Of a stretch of DNA of 34,007 nt, positions 23,378 to 31,603 are shown piece after piece. Both the position numbers and the translations under genes were made by a program. The DNA comes from Hyphomicrobiales bacterium (GTDB taxonomy: Bacteria; Pseudomonadota; Alphaproteobacteria; Rhizobiales; CAJQND01). Location: assembly GCA_028285595.1 (NCBI GenBank), contig JANQOW010000093.1:1-34007 (forward strand), written 5' to 3'. The notes under the pieces were generated by a model. That model saw nothing but the letters and a program-made list of their open reading frames with translations. It did not search any database and was not told the DNA's origin. Within the stretch, counting starts at the first letter, position 1. Every line of letters starts with the position of its first letter.

Positions 23378-25054
23378 TTAAGTCTCCTGGTCTTTGCCGC
23401 CCGCGTAGCGCCGTGCTTTGCCTTCATAACTGGCCAGCAACTCCGGCTCCACCTCCGAACCATCATAGACCCCGATCAGAATGCCCACGCGGCGCGCCTT
23501 GCCCCGCATGTTCAAGATGTCCTGGTCCGACTTGGTGGCCCGTTGAGAAAGCCTCCGCGCCCACGCGCCCAACCTCTGATACATCAGGTCAATGACCGCA
23601 GCATGCTCAGCGCTGGCGCCCAGGTCGTTGAACTCCTCCGGGTCCGCCTCAAGGTCAAACAGCATGGGCCGAAGACCGCCTTCAGCATGCATGAACTTCC
23701 AGCGCTTGTCGGCAATCATGAAGAGGCGGGCCTCACGCGGGTCGAGCCCCAATCGGGCGGCCATCGGCGTGGCCGAGTAGTCATACTCACTCACCGCATA
23801 GTCACGCCACCGGCTCGGCTGCTCGCCTCTCAGAAACGGCATAAGCGAGCGGCCTTCCAGAATATGATCAGACACCTCGCCTCCAGCCGCCTCAACGAAG
23901 GTGGCCGTCAGATCAATGCCCTCCACCAATTCATCGCACACCGTGCCCCGGGCACAATCGGCCGACGCCGACGGATCGTAAATGATTAAGGGGACTTTGA
24001 CCGATTGCTCATGAAACAGATCCTTTTCGCCCAGCCAATGATCCCCCAAATAGTCTCCATGGTCGGACGTGATCACAATCAGTGTGTCCTCCATCCGGCC
24101 CCTCGCCTCCAGGTGGGCAAACAGGCGGCCCATTTGGTCATCGCACTGCTTGATCAGGCCCATATAGGCAGGGATCGCTGCTTGGCGCACCTCATCACGC
24201 TGGAACGCCTGGCCGATCGGGTTGGCCATGAATTGCGCATAGACCGGATGAGGATCATCGCGCTCGCCGGGGTGGCGCACAGGCGCGAGCACCTGATTGG
24301 CGCCATACATGTTGTGATAAGGCGCCGGCACGATATAGGGCCAATGAGGCTTGATGTAGGACAGGTGGCACAGCCAGGGGTCCTTGCCCTCCATTTCATC
24401 AATGAACTTGATTGCCTGACTTGTGAGCCAAGGGGTTTCGGAGTCTTCCTCGCGTATATTAGCCGGGAGGCCGGCATTCTTCATCAGCCATCCGGACGCG
24501 ATCTCACCGTCGCCCTCAACGCCGGCATTGGCGTAGTCGGCCCAGGGGTTTTCGCCCTCGTACCCCCTGGCCTTCAAGAATGCGTTGTAGGGCGAAGGCT
24601 TTGGATCATAGGCGCCGTCCGGCCCCTCGGCCCACAACCCGTCATCGCGCACATAGATGTCAAAGCCGCACTCAGAGACGCGGGCACCGATCACACTTTC
24701 AGCATCAATGCCCAGACGCGCCATGCCCTCCTCGTCGGCCTTCATGTGTGTCTTACCCACCAACCAGGCGCTCATCCCGGCACGGCGCAGGTGATCGCCC
24801 AACGTCATCTCCCCCACCTTCAAGGGACAATTGTTGAACGCCGCGCCGTGGCTGTGCACATAACGCCCGGTGTAGAAGCTCATCCGAGAGGCCCCGCAGA
24901 CGGGCGATTGCACATAGGCGCGGGAAAAACGGACACCCCTTTGGGCCAACCGGTCCAGATGGGGGGTCTCCAAGTAAGGGTGGCCAGCGCAGCTCAGATA
25001 ATCAAAGCGCAGCTGGTCGAACATAATGAAAAGGATGTTGCGCGCGGCAGGCAT
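23378..25054 (-). CDS. Sulfatase-superfamily hydrolase (arylsulfatase/phosphonate monoester hydrolase type), cytoplasmic
   Basis: This 558-residue alkaline-phosphatase-fold enzyme cleaves sulfate or phosphonate/phosphate monoesters. Cys53 in CGASR is the candidate formylglycine residue; the motif is CxAxR rather than the more common CxPxR. Metal ligands are expected from FDQ (Asp13) and SDHGDYLGDH. Segments such as KPHWPYIVPAPYHNMY, EGIDLTATFVEAAGG and SEYDYSATP resemble rhizobial phosphonate monoester hydrolases, known to be promiscuous towards sulfate and phosphate esters. There is no signal peptide, so the substrate must be imported first. It follows the ABC ATPase after 53 bp without a terminator and precedes the dehalogenase by 6 bp. 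A GGGGAG ribosome-binding site lies just before the ATG. Confidence 0.9.
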   Translation of the reverse strand: MPAARNILFIMFDQLRFDYLSCAGHPYLETPHLDRLAQRGVRFSRAYVQSPVCGASRMSFYTGRYVHSHGAAFNNCPLKVGEMTLGDHLRRAGMSAWLVGKTHMKADEEGMARLGIDAESVIGARVSECGFDIYVRDDGLWAEGPDGAYDPKPSPYNAFLKARGYEGENPWADYANAGVEGDGEIASGWLMKNAGLPANIREEDSETPWLTSQAIKFIDEMEGKDPWLCHLSYIKPHWPYIVPAPYHNMYGANQVLAPVRHPGERDDPHPVYAQFMANPIGQAFQRDEVRQAAIPAYMGLIKQCDDQMGRLFAHLEARGRMEDTLIVITSDHGDYLGDHWLGEKDLFHEQSVKVPLIIYDPSASADCARGTVCDELVEGIDLTATFVEAAGGEVSDHILEGRSLMPFLRGEQPSRWRDYAVSEYDYSATPMAARLGLDPREARLFMIADKRWKFMHAEGGLRPMLFDLEADPEEFNDLGASAEHAAVIDLMYQRLGAWARRLSQRATKSDQDILNMRGKARRVGILIGVYDGSEVEPELLASYEGKARRYAGGKDQET

Positions 25055-25107
25055 GGTCTCCCCAAGATCACATGAAATCCGACGCGGTGTAAACGCTAGA
25101 GCAGTTC

Positions 25108-26103
25108 TTAGTCAGCGATTTCTTGCCAGTGGTGACAGGCCACATCGTGCTCATGGCCGGAGTGCTCCAGCTTAGGCTCGGTGGTCTTGCAGATCTCCGT
25201 CGCAAATGGGCAACGGGTGTGGAACTTGCACCCTGGCGGTGGGTTGGTTGGCGAGGGGATCTCGCCTTCTAGCTTCTGCGCCTTGGTCACATGATCCGGG
25301 TCGAGCGAAGGAATGGCTGACAGTAGCGCCTTCGTATAAGGATGGCGTGGGGCATCGAACAGCTCGCGCGTGGGTGCCGTTTCCACCAGACGGCCGAGAT
25401 ACATCACCGCCACATGGTCGCAGGTGTGCGCCACAACCGACAGGTCATGGCTGATGAACAGGAAGGTGAGACCCAACTCGTCCTGCAGAGATTTCAGCAG
25501 ATTGAGAATGTCCGCCTGGATCGACACATCCAGCGCAGCCACGCTTTCGTCAGCCACAATGAACCGTGGGCTGGAGACCAAAGCCCGGGCGATGGAAATC
25601 CGTTGCCGCTGACCGCCGGAGAAGGCGTGCGGGAACCGCCTGAGATGCTCCAGATTGAGCCGGCACTTGGCGGCAATCTCGCGCACGCGCTCATCGGTTT
25701 CTTCGCGCGAGGAGGTCAGCTTCATCACCTCAAGAGGCTCAGCAATGACATCGCGCACCGTCATGCGCGGGCTCAAGGCCGCATAGGGGTCCTGAAAGAT
25801 CAGTTGGGCCCGCTTGCGATAGTCGGCCAGCTCCGCCTTGGACATGGACTGGAGGTCGTACTCCTTCTCGCCATCTGCATAGTGGACCTGGCCTCTGGAG
25901 ATGGGAACCGCCTTCAGGAACGAGCGTCCCAGGGTGGTCTTGCCAGAACCGGATTCCCCCACCAGCCCAAAGAACGAGCCCTTCGGGATATCCACATTGA
26001 TACCCTCAACCGCCTTCAGATACTGAGTTCTCGTGAAGGGGCCGCTGCGCAACTTGAAATGCACGGCCAAATCACGCGCCGAGATAAGGGGGTCTTCGCT
26101 CAT
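25108..26103 (-). CDS. Peptide/nickel-type ABC transporter ATPase (DppF/OppF-like)
   Basis: This 331-residue ATPase is the second nucleotide-binding subunit of the importer. Walker A is GESGSGKT, the signature is FSGGQRQR, Walker B is VADESVAALD, and the H-loop is FISHD. Most relatives have DEP rather than DES after Walker B, so the serine is a mild variation. The C-terminal region with paired cysteines (PGCKFHTRCPFATEIC) is the oligopeptide-ABC-specific extension that binds an iron-sulfur cluster in some members. The ATG at 26103 overlaps the stop of the preceding ATPase gene by 4 bp (ATGA); the in-frame upstream start at 26136 would extend further into that gene. The next gene downstream is the sulfatase. 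Confidence 0.92.
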   Translation of the reverse strand: MSEDPLISARDLAVHFKLRSGPFTRTQYLKAVEGINVDIPKGSFFGLVGESGSGKTTLGRSFLKAVPISRGQVHYADGEKEYDLQSMSKAELADYRKRAQLIFQDPYAALSPRMTVRDVIAEPLEVMKLTSSREETDERVREIAAKCRLNLEHLRRFPHAFSGGQRQRISIARALVSSPRFIVADESVAALDVSIQADILNLLKSLQDELGLTFLFISHDLSVVAHTCDHVAVMYLGRLVETAPTRELFDAPRHPYTKALLSAIPSLDPDHVTKAQKLEGEIPSPTNPPPGCKFHTRCPFATEICKTTEPKLEHSGHEHDVACHHWQEIAD

Positions 26104-27101
26104 GAGGCCCCCCGCTGTTCGGCGGTCACAAAGCAAGAGCCCACATGGTTCTCCACATACGTCATCTGCTGCGGCACAGCTTCGCTGCAGCGTGGTTCAG
26201 CCCGGTCGCAGCGGGTGTGGAAGACACAGCCATCAGGACGCTCCAACGGACTTGGAATGTCGCCTGGAACCGGCGTCAAGGGCGCGTCCAAATCTTCCAG
26301 CTTGGGCAACGCGTTCAGGAGCCCTTGCGTGTAAGGATGCACGGGATCACGGATCACGTCGCGCACCGGGCCCTGCTCCACGAGTTTGCCCAGATACATC
26401 ACCGCCACCCGGTCAGCGGTCTGGGCAATGACCCCCAGATCGTGGGTGATGAAGATGATCCCCATACCAAATTCCTGGACCAGGTCCTTCATCAGCTCGA
26501 TCACCTGGGCCTGAATGGTCACATCAAGTGCGGTTGTCGGTTCATCGGCAATCAGCAGCTTGGGCCGGGTGGAAAGCGCCATGGCGATCATGGCCCGTTG
26601 GCGCATTCCGCCGGAGAGCTCAAACGAGAACTGGCCAAACCGGGTGGGCGCATCTGAGATGCCGACCCGCTCCAGCATCTCAATCGAGATGTCTTTGGCT
26701 TCTTTTTCCGTAATCTGCTTATGCAGCACAAGCTGCTCCACCATCTGATCGCCGATCGTGATGGCCGGCGCAAAGCTGGCCATGGGCTCCTGGAAGATCA
26801 TGGAGATGGCGCCGCCGCGGATCACCTTCATCTCCTCAGGAGAGTCGAGGCTGAAGACGTCGATATCTTTCTCATCCACGGTCAGCGTGATCTTGCTCTG
26901 CTCGCCGTAGACCGCATTTGACGCATTCAGCTTCATCAGAGATTTGGCCGTCACCGACTTGCCGGAACCGGATTCGCCCACCAAACCCAGAACCTCGCCG
27001 GGCGCGACCTGGAATGAGACATCATCCACCGCCGTGACAAGACCCTCGTCGGTCTTGAAGCGCAGATTGAGGTTTTCCACGTTGATGAGCTTGTCGGTCA
27101 T
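26100..27101 (-). CDS. Peptide/nickel-type ABC transporter ATPase (DppD/OppD-like)
   Basis: This 333-residue first nucleotide-binding subunit has Walker A GESGSGKS, the signature LSGGMRQRAMIAMAL, Walker B LLIADEPTTALDVT and the H-loop FITHD. The C-terminal oligopeptide extension is present with HPYTQGLL and the cysteine pattern CVFHTRC...C. It pairs with the DppF-like subunit to energise uptake through the two permeases. The gene overlaps both neighbours by 4 bp (stop of the permease at 27098 and start of the second ATPase at 26103), so the ABC genes are translationally coupled. Confidence 0.94.
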   Translation of the reverse strand: MTDKLINVENLNLRFKTDEGLVTAVDDVSFQVAPGEVLGLVGESGSGKSVTAKSLMKLNASNAVYGEQSKITLTVDEKDIDVFSLDSPEEMKVIRGGAISMIFQEPMASFAPAITIGDQMVEQLVLHKQITEKEAKDISIEMLERVGISDAPTRFGQFSFELSGGMRQRAMIAMALSTRPKLLIADEPTTALDVTIQAQVIELMKDLVQEFGMGIIFITHDLGVIAQTADRVAVMYLGKLVEQGPVRDVIRDPVHPYTQGLLNALPKLEDLDAPLTPVPGDIPSPLERPDGCVFHTRCDRAEPRCSEAVPQQMTYVENHVGSCFVTAEQRGAS

Positions 27102-28246
27102 TTCTTGCTATCCGAATAAGGATCGGCAGCATCGCGCAAGCCATCACCCACAAACACAAAGGCCATCACCAAAGCGATGAAGAAGATCACCGGGATGAAG
27201 TACCACTGATAGTTCAGCAGCACATCGGCGCTGGTCACGTTCTGCAACATCACCCCGAGAGAGTTGACCGGATCCTTAAGGCCAAGACCGATGAACGACA
27301 GAGCGGTCTCCGACAGCACCATGTACGGAAACGAAATCACCAGATCCACGATGATGTAGGAGGTGAACGACGGCAGCAGGTGACGCCGGATCACGTGGCC
27401 TGAACTTGCCCCACAGAGCTGGGCTGCCAGCACATAATCCTGGTTGCGCTCCACCAGCAAGTGGGTGCGCACACGCCGCGCCAGGGTCGGCCAGCCGATG
27501 CAGCCAAGAATGATGGAGATGAAGAAGAATCGCATCTCCGCCGACCAATCGTCCGGCAGGAAGGCCGCCAGCGCCATAAACAAGGGAATGGCAGGCACCG
27601 TTCGGATGGCATCGGTGACCATCTGTATGGCCCCATCCAGCCAGCCGCCAAAGTACCCCGACGCCCCGCCGATGATCAGCGCCAGCACAAAGCTGATCAG
27701 AACCCCCAATGTGCCCACCGCAAGGGAGGTGTTTATGGCATGCAGCGTTCGAGAGAAAATGTCCTTGCCCGACGCATCGGTGCCGAACAAATGGATCCCG
27801 CCTTTGTCGACCCCGAACAGGTGGGTATCGAATTTCAGCCCGGTCCATCCAAGGCCGAACAGACTGTACTCCCATCCTTCCACGAACAGCTTTAGATAGC
27901 GCCGGTCTTCCGTGTCCACCGTGGTGACCCAGCGGAAGTTGGTCTTAATGGAGCGCTCGCGCTTCGTGCCGTAAACGAAGGGCACGGCCGAACACCCATT
28001 GTGGTCGCAGAACGACGGGATTTGAGGGGCACCGTTCTGATATTCGGGATTCCGGCCTGCAATCGTCGGATCGTAGGGTGACAGGAACGGGGCGAACAAG
28101 CCGATCAAGACGAGAAACAACAGGACCGATGCGGCCGCCATGGCCGTGCGGTTGCGCTTGAACCGCGCCCAGATAAGCTGGGACTGCGAGGCCGTGAAGT
28201 AGGCCTCTTTGGACTTCTGGTCGGGTGCAACTGATGATTTGGCCAT
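27098..28246 (-). CDS. ABC transporter permease (DppC/YejE-like)
   Basis: This is a 382-residue inner-membrane permease. The first membrane segment (about residues 36-56) is followed by a long soluble insertion of about 110 residues before the conserved GTDASGKDIFSR motif. Five more segments and the EAA-like coupling loop (YVLAAQLCGASSGHVIRRHLLP) follow. The long periplasmic insertion is typical of YejE-type permeases rather than short DppC proteins. Together with the 679-residue binding protein this suggests a large or unusual substrate. It starts 6 bp after the DppB-like gene and overlaps the ATPase gene by 4 bp. Confidence 0.92.
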   Translation of the reverse strand: MAKSSVAPDQKSKEAYFTASQSQLIWARFKRNRTAMAAASVLLFLVLIGLFAPFLSPYDPTIAGRNPEYQNGAPQIPSFCDHNGCSAVPFVYGTKRERSIKTNFRWVTTVDTEDRRYLKLFVEGWEYSLFGLGWTGLKFDTHLFGVDKGGIHLFGTDASGKDIFSRTLHAINTSLAVGTLGVLISFVLALIIGGASGYFGGWLDGAIQMVTDAIRTVPAIPLFMALAAFLPDDWSAEMRFFFISIILGCIGWPTLARRVRTHLLVERNQDYVLAAQLCGASSGHVIRRHLLPSFTSYIIVDLVISFPYMVLSETALSFIGLGLKDPVNSLGVMLQNVTSADVLLNYQWYFIPVIFFIALVMAFVFVGDGLRDAADPYSDSKK

Positions 28247-28252
28247 AATGCG

Positions 28253-29263
28253 CTACCCTCCCATCACCGAGCGGCGCACCCGCGGGTCGAGCACGGCAAG
28301 GCCCACATCCGTCAGGAAGTTAAGCGCCACAATGGAAGCGGTCAGAAGGAAGATGATGGCGCCGGCGAGCTGCTGGTCGTTTGAGCGGGCCAGCGATTCA
28401 AGCAGCAAGGCCCCTGATTCCGTCAACGTGAGGATTAATGCCACGATCGGCAGCTCGTTGAAGATCCGGTTCAAATCAAAGCCGAGGGAGTTGATAATCG
28501 GCCCAAGCGCATGGCGCGCTGGATAGCGCCACAGGAGCTTGCGCCCCACGATCCCTCGGGCCGAAGCCGCGGTGACATAGAGCTTGCCGATTTCATCCAG
28601 CATCAAGGCTCGGACGGTCTGCAGCGCAAAGGCGGTGGCTGACCAGCCGAGAATAAACACCGGCAACCAGGCGCGCGACAGGAAGTCGAGAACCTTGGCC
28701 ATGCTCCACTCCGCATCGCGGTATTCCTTAGAGAAGAGGCCCGTCAGCGAATCTCCGAACACCACCGTGGAGAACAGCATGATCATCAAGGCCAAAAGGA
28801 AGTTCGGCATGGCCAGACCGAGGTAGGACAGAAAGCGCAGCGAGCCGTTGAGCCAGGCATTGTTGGACGACGCCGCGATAATCCCCACAGGGATGGCGAT
28901 CAGATAGGCCAGGAACAGGGATGTCAGACAGATGATCAGGCTGATGATGAACTTGTCACCCAGCAATTGGTTGATGTTGAGGCGCAAGATACAGCTGTCG
29001 CCGAACTCGCCGCGGAACATCACATTGGCCACCCAACTGCCCCATCGCACCAGGAAGGGCCGGTCAAGGCCAAGGCGTTTTTCCTCCGCCTTAATGTCGT
29101 CGATGGTGATCTGGGCGCCTTGGGTATTCTTGAACGCAAGATACCGCTCCGCGCAGCTTCCGGGCACCAACTCCATGAGCGTGAACACGATCAAGGAGAC
29201 GGCCAGCAATGTGAAGAGAGCCATACAGGCCCTAACGATCGCGAACTGCACCAATTGTGCCAT
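28253..29263 (-). CDS. ABC transporter permease (DppB/YejB-like)
   Basis: This 336-residue inner-membrane permease has six predicted membrane segments. The N-terminal segment (about residues 14-34) is followed by a periplasmic stretch with CAERYLAFKNTQG and LGLDRPFLVRW, which is common in DppB-type proteins. The cytoplasmic coupling helix is the EAA-like region LYVTAASARGIVGRKLLWRYPARHAL. It forms the transport channel with the DppC-like subunit. GGGGAG lies about 5 bp before its ATG. A GC-rich hairpin in the 114-bp gap separates it from the upstream binding-protein gene. Confidence 0.93.
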   Translation of the reverse strand: MAQLVQFAIVRACMALFTLLAVSLIVFTLMELVPGSCAERYLAFKNTQGAQITIDDIKAEEKRLGLDRPFLVRWGSWVANVMFRGEFGDSCILRLNINQLLGDKFIISLIICLTSLFLAYLIAIPVGIIAASSNNAWLNGSLRFLSYLGLAMPNFLLALMIMLFSTVVFGDSLTGLFSKEYRDAEWSMAKVLDFLSRAWLPVFILGWSATAFALQTVRALMLDEIGKLYVTAASARGIVGRKLLWRYPARHALGPIINSLGFDLNRIFNELPIVALILTLTESGALLLESLARSNDQQLAGAIIFLLTASIVALNFLTDVGLAVLDPRVRRSVMGG

Positions 29264-29327
29264 TAACGCTCCCCAACTTCCCCATGATGCCCGCTGGACT
29301 TCTCGTTAGTCGGTCCGGTCAGGCAGA

Positions 29328-29356
29328 TCGGGGGCAGGCGCGTTGCCCGCCCCCGA
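29328..29356 (-). promoter_or_regulatory. Intercistronic hairpin between binding-protein and permease genes
   Basis: TCGGGGGC (29328-29335) pairs with GCCCCCGA (29349-29356), continued by GGC/GCC after one mismatch, in the gap between dppA-like and dppB-like genes. No T-tract follows on the minus strand. Hairpins in this position often stabilise the binding-protein part of the message or reduce read-through, giving an excess of binding protein over membrane subunits. Confidence 0.5.
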
Positions 29357-29377
29357 CGATTTCAAACCGCAATGGGC

Positions 29378-31417
29378 TTACTCGTCAAGCCACCATTGCT
29401 GCGGACGATACGGGAACGTCCGGTAGTACTCGTAAGAAGCGGTTTTGAACTCAACGAAGTTCTTCAGCTCGTTCCGGTGATAGATCGGATCTGGGGTCAG
29501 AGCCGTGCCGATGAACAACAGGTTGCCCACCAGATTTTCCACCATCCGCTTGCCGCGCTTCTTGAACTCATCAGAGCCGGCTTCAGCCGATTGGAAGGCG
29601 TTGATGTCTTCGATCAGCTGGGTCACGAATTCCGGCGGTTTCACGCCTTTTGAGCCACCTGAGTCCACGTATTCGGCCCACAGCATACCCGTGCGGTGAC
29701 CGAAGTAGTTCTCAAAGGGCGGCACCCAAAGCTCGTTGTTGCCGAGCACGATACCCAGAGGTTGGCCTTTCTGCCACATGCCCACATCAAGCTGGTTGGA
29801 AGATTGCGCAGAACGATACTCGTCCGGCGTCACTTCTTTCACCGTGGTTTTGATGCCGGCGTTTGACCAGTGTTGGCCCACAAGCTCAACCACCTGACCG
29901 GCAATGCCTTGAGTGGCGAACTGCATGTTGAGCACGAGAGGCTTGCCGCTCGGAAGGTCGCGGAAGCCGTCGCCGTCCTTGTCAACCAGACCGACTTCGT
30001 CCAGCAGCTTCTTGGCCCGATCAAGATCAAAGCCGATCTCGTGGCTTTCCCATTTCTTGTCGATGAAGTCAGGCATGGGCGAAAAGCCAGTGTATTGGCG
30101 CGGAACGCCTTGGCCGAAGTACGCCACTTCGTTGATTTCATCGCGGTTCATGGCAATGGACATGGCTGTGCGGAACCGCAGGTCGCCAAAGATCTTGCGC
30201 TTTTCTTCATCCGCCGAGGTGACGTTGAAGGAGAACGCGTGCATGGCGATCTTTGGACGCAGGTGAATGGTGTAGTTCCCTTTCTCCTGGCCATCCAACA
30301 GCAGCGGAGCATCCGCAAGCTGCACCGACTGAGCTTTGTAGTCAGCCTCGGCATTGACCAGTTTCAGAAGGCGAACCTGGTTGTCGTTGGCATAAACTTC
30401 GTCTTGCTCGTTGATGTAAGGCAGTTGGTTGCCGGCCGTGTCCACCATGAAGAAGTAGGGGTTGGCCACATAGTGGCGGCCCTCGGTGGTGTCGGTCACG
30501 GTCAGGAAGCTTTCCAAAGTGGGCACAACCGCTTTGGGCATTTTGGCCACTTTGTCCGGGCTGTTCAGCAGAGGCGACGGGGTGTCGGTCCAGTCTGAGT
30601 TGCCGAAGTACGCCTTGATCACCGCATAGCCGTTTTCAAAGCCGATTTCCTGGGCTTTCTTGTCGGCATCAGGATTCACATCCGGGTGATACATGCCGAG
30701 GAAGTGCTTGGGCTGGAAGCCTTGGGCGAACGAGGTGGCAAAGTGTGCCAACAGACCGGGCTTCGGCGCCGGCAGGTTGAACACAACCGTTTGCGGATCA
30801 ACCACATCAACGGTCATACGCTTGCCGCCCACCAGCACATAATCCTTCGGCTTCTCGATCACCTTCGGATCCAGCGCCAGATTGTCGTACCAAAACTTCA
30901 CGTCCTCTGCGGTGAACGGCGCACCGTCCGACCACTTGTGGCCTTTACGCAAGGTGAAGGTGAGTTTGGTGAAATCGTCATTCCACGCCCAGCTCTTGGC
31001 CACGTTGGGCACGATGGTTTGCAGATCATCGGAATAGCGCACCAGATTGACGTGGCGGGTGGAGAGGAAGTCGGACGTACCAGCTTCCGTGGCGTTGGAC
31101 AGGGCATCGAAGGTGCCGCCATACTTGCCGATGGACTCATATGGAGCCACCACCAGCGGCTCCTCCGGCAGGCGTTCTGCCAACGGTGGCAGGTCCGGGT
31201 TGCCTTGAATTTTCGCGTTCAGCTCCTTCATTGCAGGGTTTTCGCTGAACGTCATCTTGCAGTTCGCGGCAGCTTCAAATTCTGCCAGATCATATTGCTG
31301 CGGGAACGCGCCAGGGGCCACGCCCTTCATGTCTGCCACAGTCACCGCCGGACAGGCTGCATGAGCCGCCGACGACACTGCCACAAACGCAGCTGCCATA
31401 TACCATTTCAATTTCAC
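29378..31417 (-). CDS. ABC transporter periplasmic substrate-binding protein (SBP family 5)
   Basis: This 679-residue binding protein has a Sec signal peptide (KLKWYMAAAFVAVSSAAHA, cleavage before ACP). The mature protein has the family-5 pattern, with segments such as LTFTLRKGHKWSDGAPFTAEDVKFW and later FRTAMSIAMNRDEINEVAYFG. It delivers ligand to the DppBC-like permeases. It is longer than ordinary DppA/OppA proteins (about 535 residues) and closer to YejA-like binding proteins. Family-5 proteins bind peptides but also opines, sugars, glycosides and metal chelates, so the ligand is open. I chose the GTG at 31417 with GGAG 9 bp upstream; longer in-frame readings would place 37 polar residues before the signal peptide. 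Confidence 0.93.
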   Translation of the reverse strand: MKLKWYMAAAFVAVSSAAHAACPAVTVADMKGVAPGAFPQQYDLAEFEAAANCKMTFSENPAMKELNAKIQGNPDLPPLAERLPEEPLVVAPYESIGKYGGTFDALSNATEAGTSDFLSTRHVNLVRYSDDLQTIVPNVAKSWAWNDDFTKLTFTLRKGHKWSDGAPFTAEDVKFWYDNLALDPKVIEKPKDYVLVGGKRMTVDVVDPQTVVFNLPAPKPGLLAHFATSFAQGFQPKHFLGMYHPDVNPDADKKAQEIGFENGYAVIKAYFGNSDWTDTPSPLLNSPDKVAKMPKAVVPTLESFLTVTDTTEGRHYVANPYFFMVDTAGNQLPYINEQDEVYANDNQVRLLKLVNAEADYKAQSVQLADAPLLLDGQEKGNYTIHLRPKIAMHAFSFNVTSADEEKRKIFGDLRFRTAMSIAMNRDEINEVAYFGQGVPRQYTGFSPMPDFIDKKWESHEIGFDLDRAKKLLDEVGLVDKDGDGFRDLPSGKPLVLNMQFATQGIAGQVVELVGQHWSNAGIKTTVKEVTPDEYRSAQSSNQLDVGMWQKGQPLGIVLGNNELWVPPFENYFGHRTGMLWAEYVDSGGSKGVKPPEFVTQLIEDINAFQSAEAGSDEFKKRGKRMVENLVGNLLFIGTALTPDPIYHRNELKNFVEFKTASYEYYRTFPYRPQQWWLDE

Positions 31418-31426
31418 TTTAGTTTT

Positions 31427-31430
31427 CTCC
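31427..31430 (-). promoter_or_regulatory. Ribosome-binding site fixing the GTG start of the binding protein
   Basis: GGAG on the minus strand with a 9-bp A-rich spacer to the GTG at 31417. It makes the signal peptide start at the N-terminus. Confidence 0.6.
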
Positions 31431-31603
31431 CACTCGTTGGACGCCAAAGGTCGATCTTGGTCTGAATTAAGGCAAGATTCAAGAGCTTGATTTCGCTGAA
31501 TTTTGCACTGGCCTGCGAATATCGTCATGAAACGGTACGAACGGTGTACGACAGTTAAATGACGGTCTGGTCAGTCCCGAACGGGCGCGACGAAAATGCC
31601 GTT

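Noticed and set aside
31532-31551. Near-tandem repeat ACGGTACGA / ACGGTGTACGA upstream of the binding-protein gene
   Set aside because: Too short, and about 115 bp from the start codon with no promoter identified nearby; could be chance.
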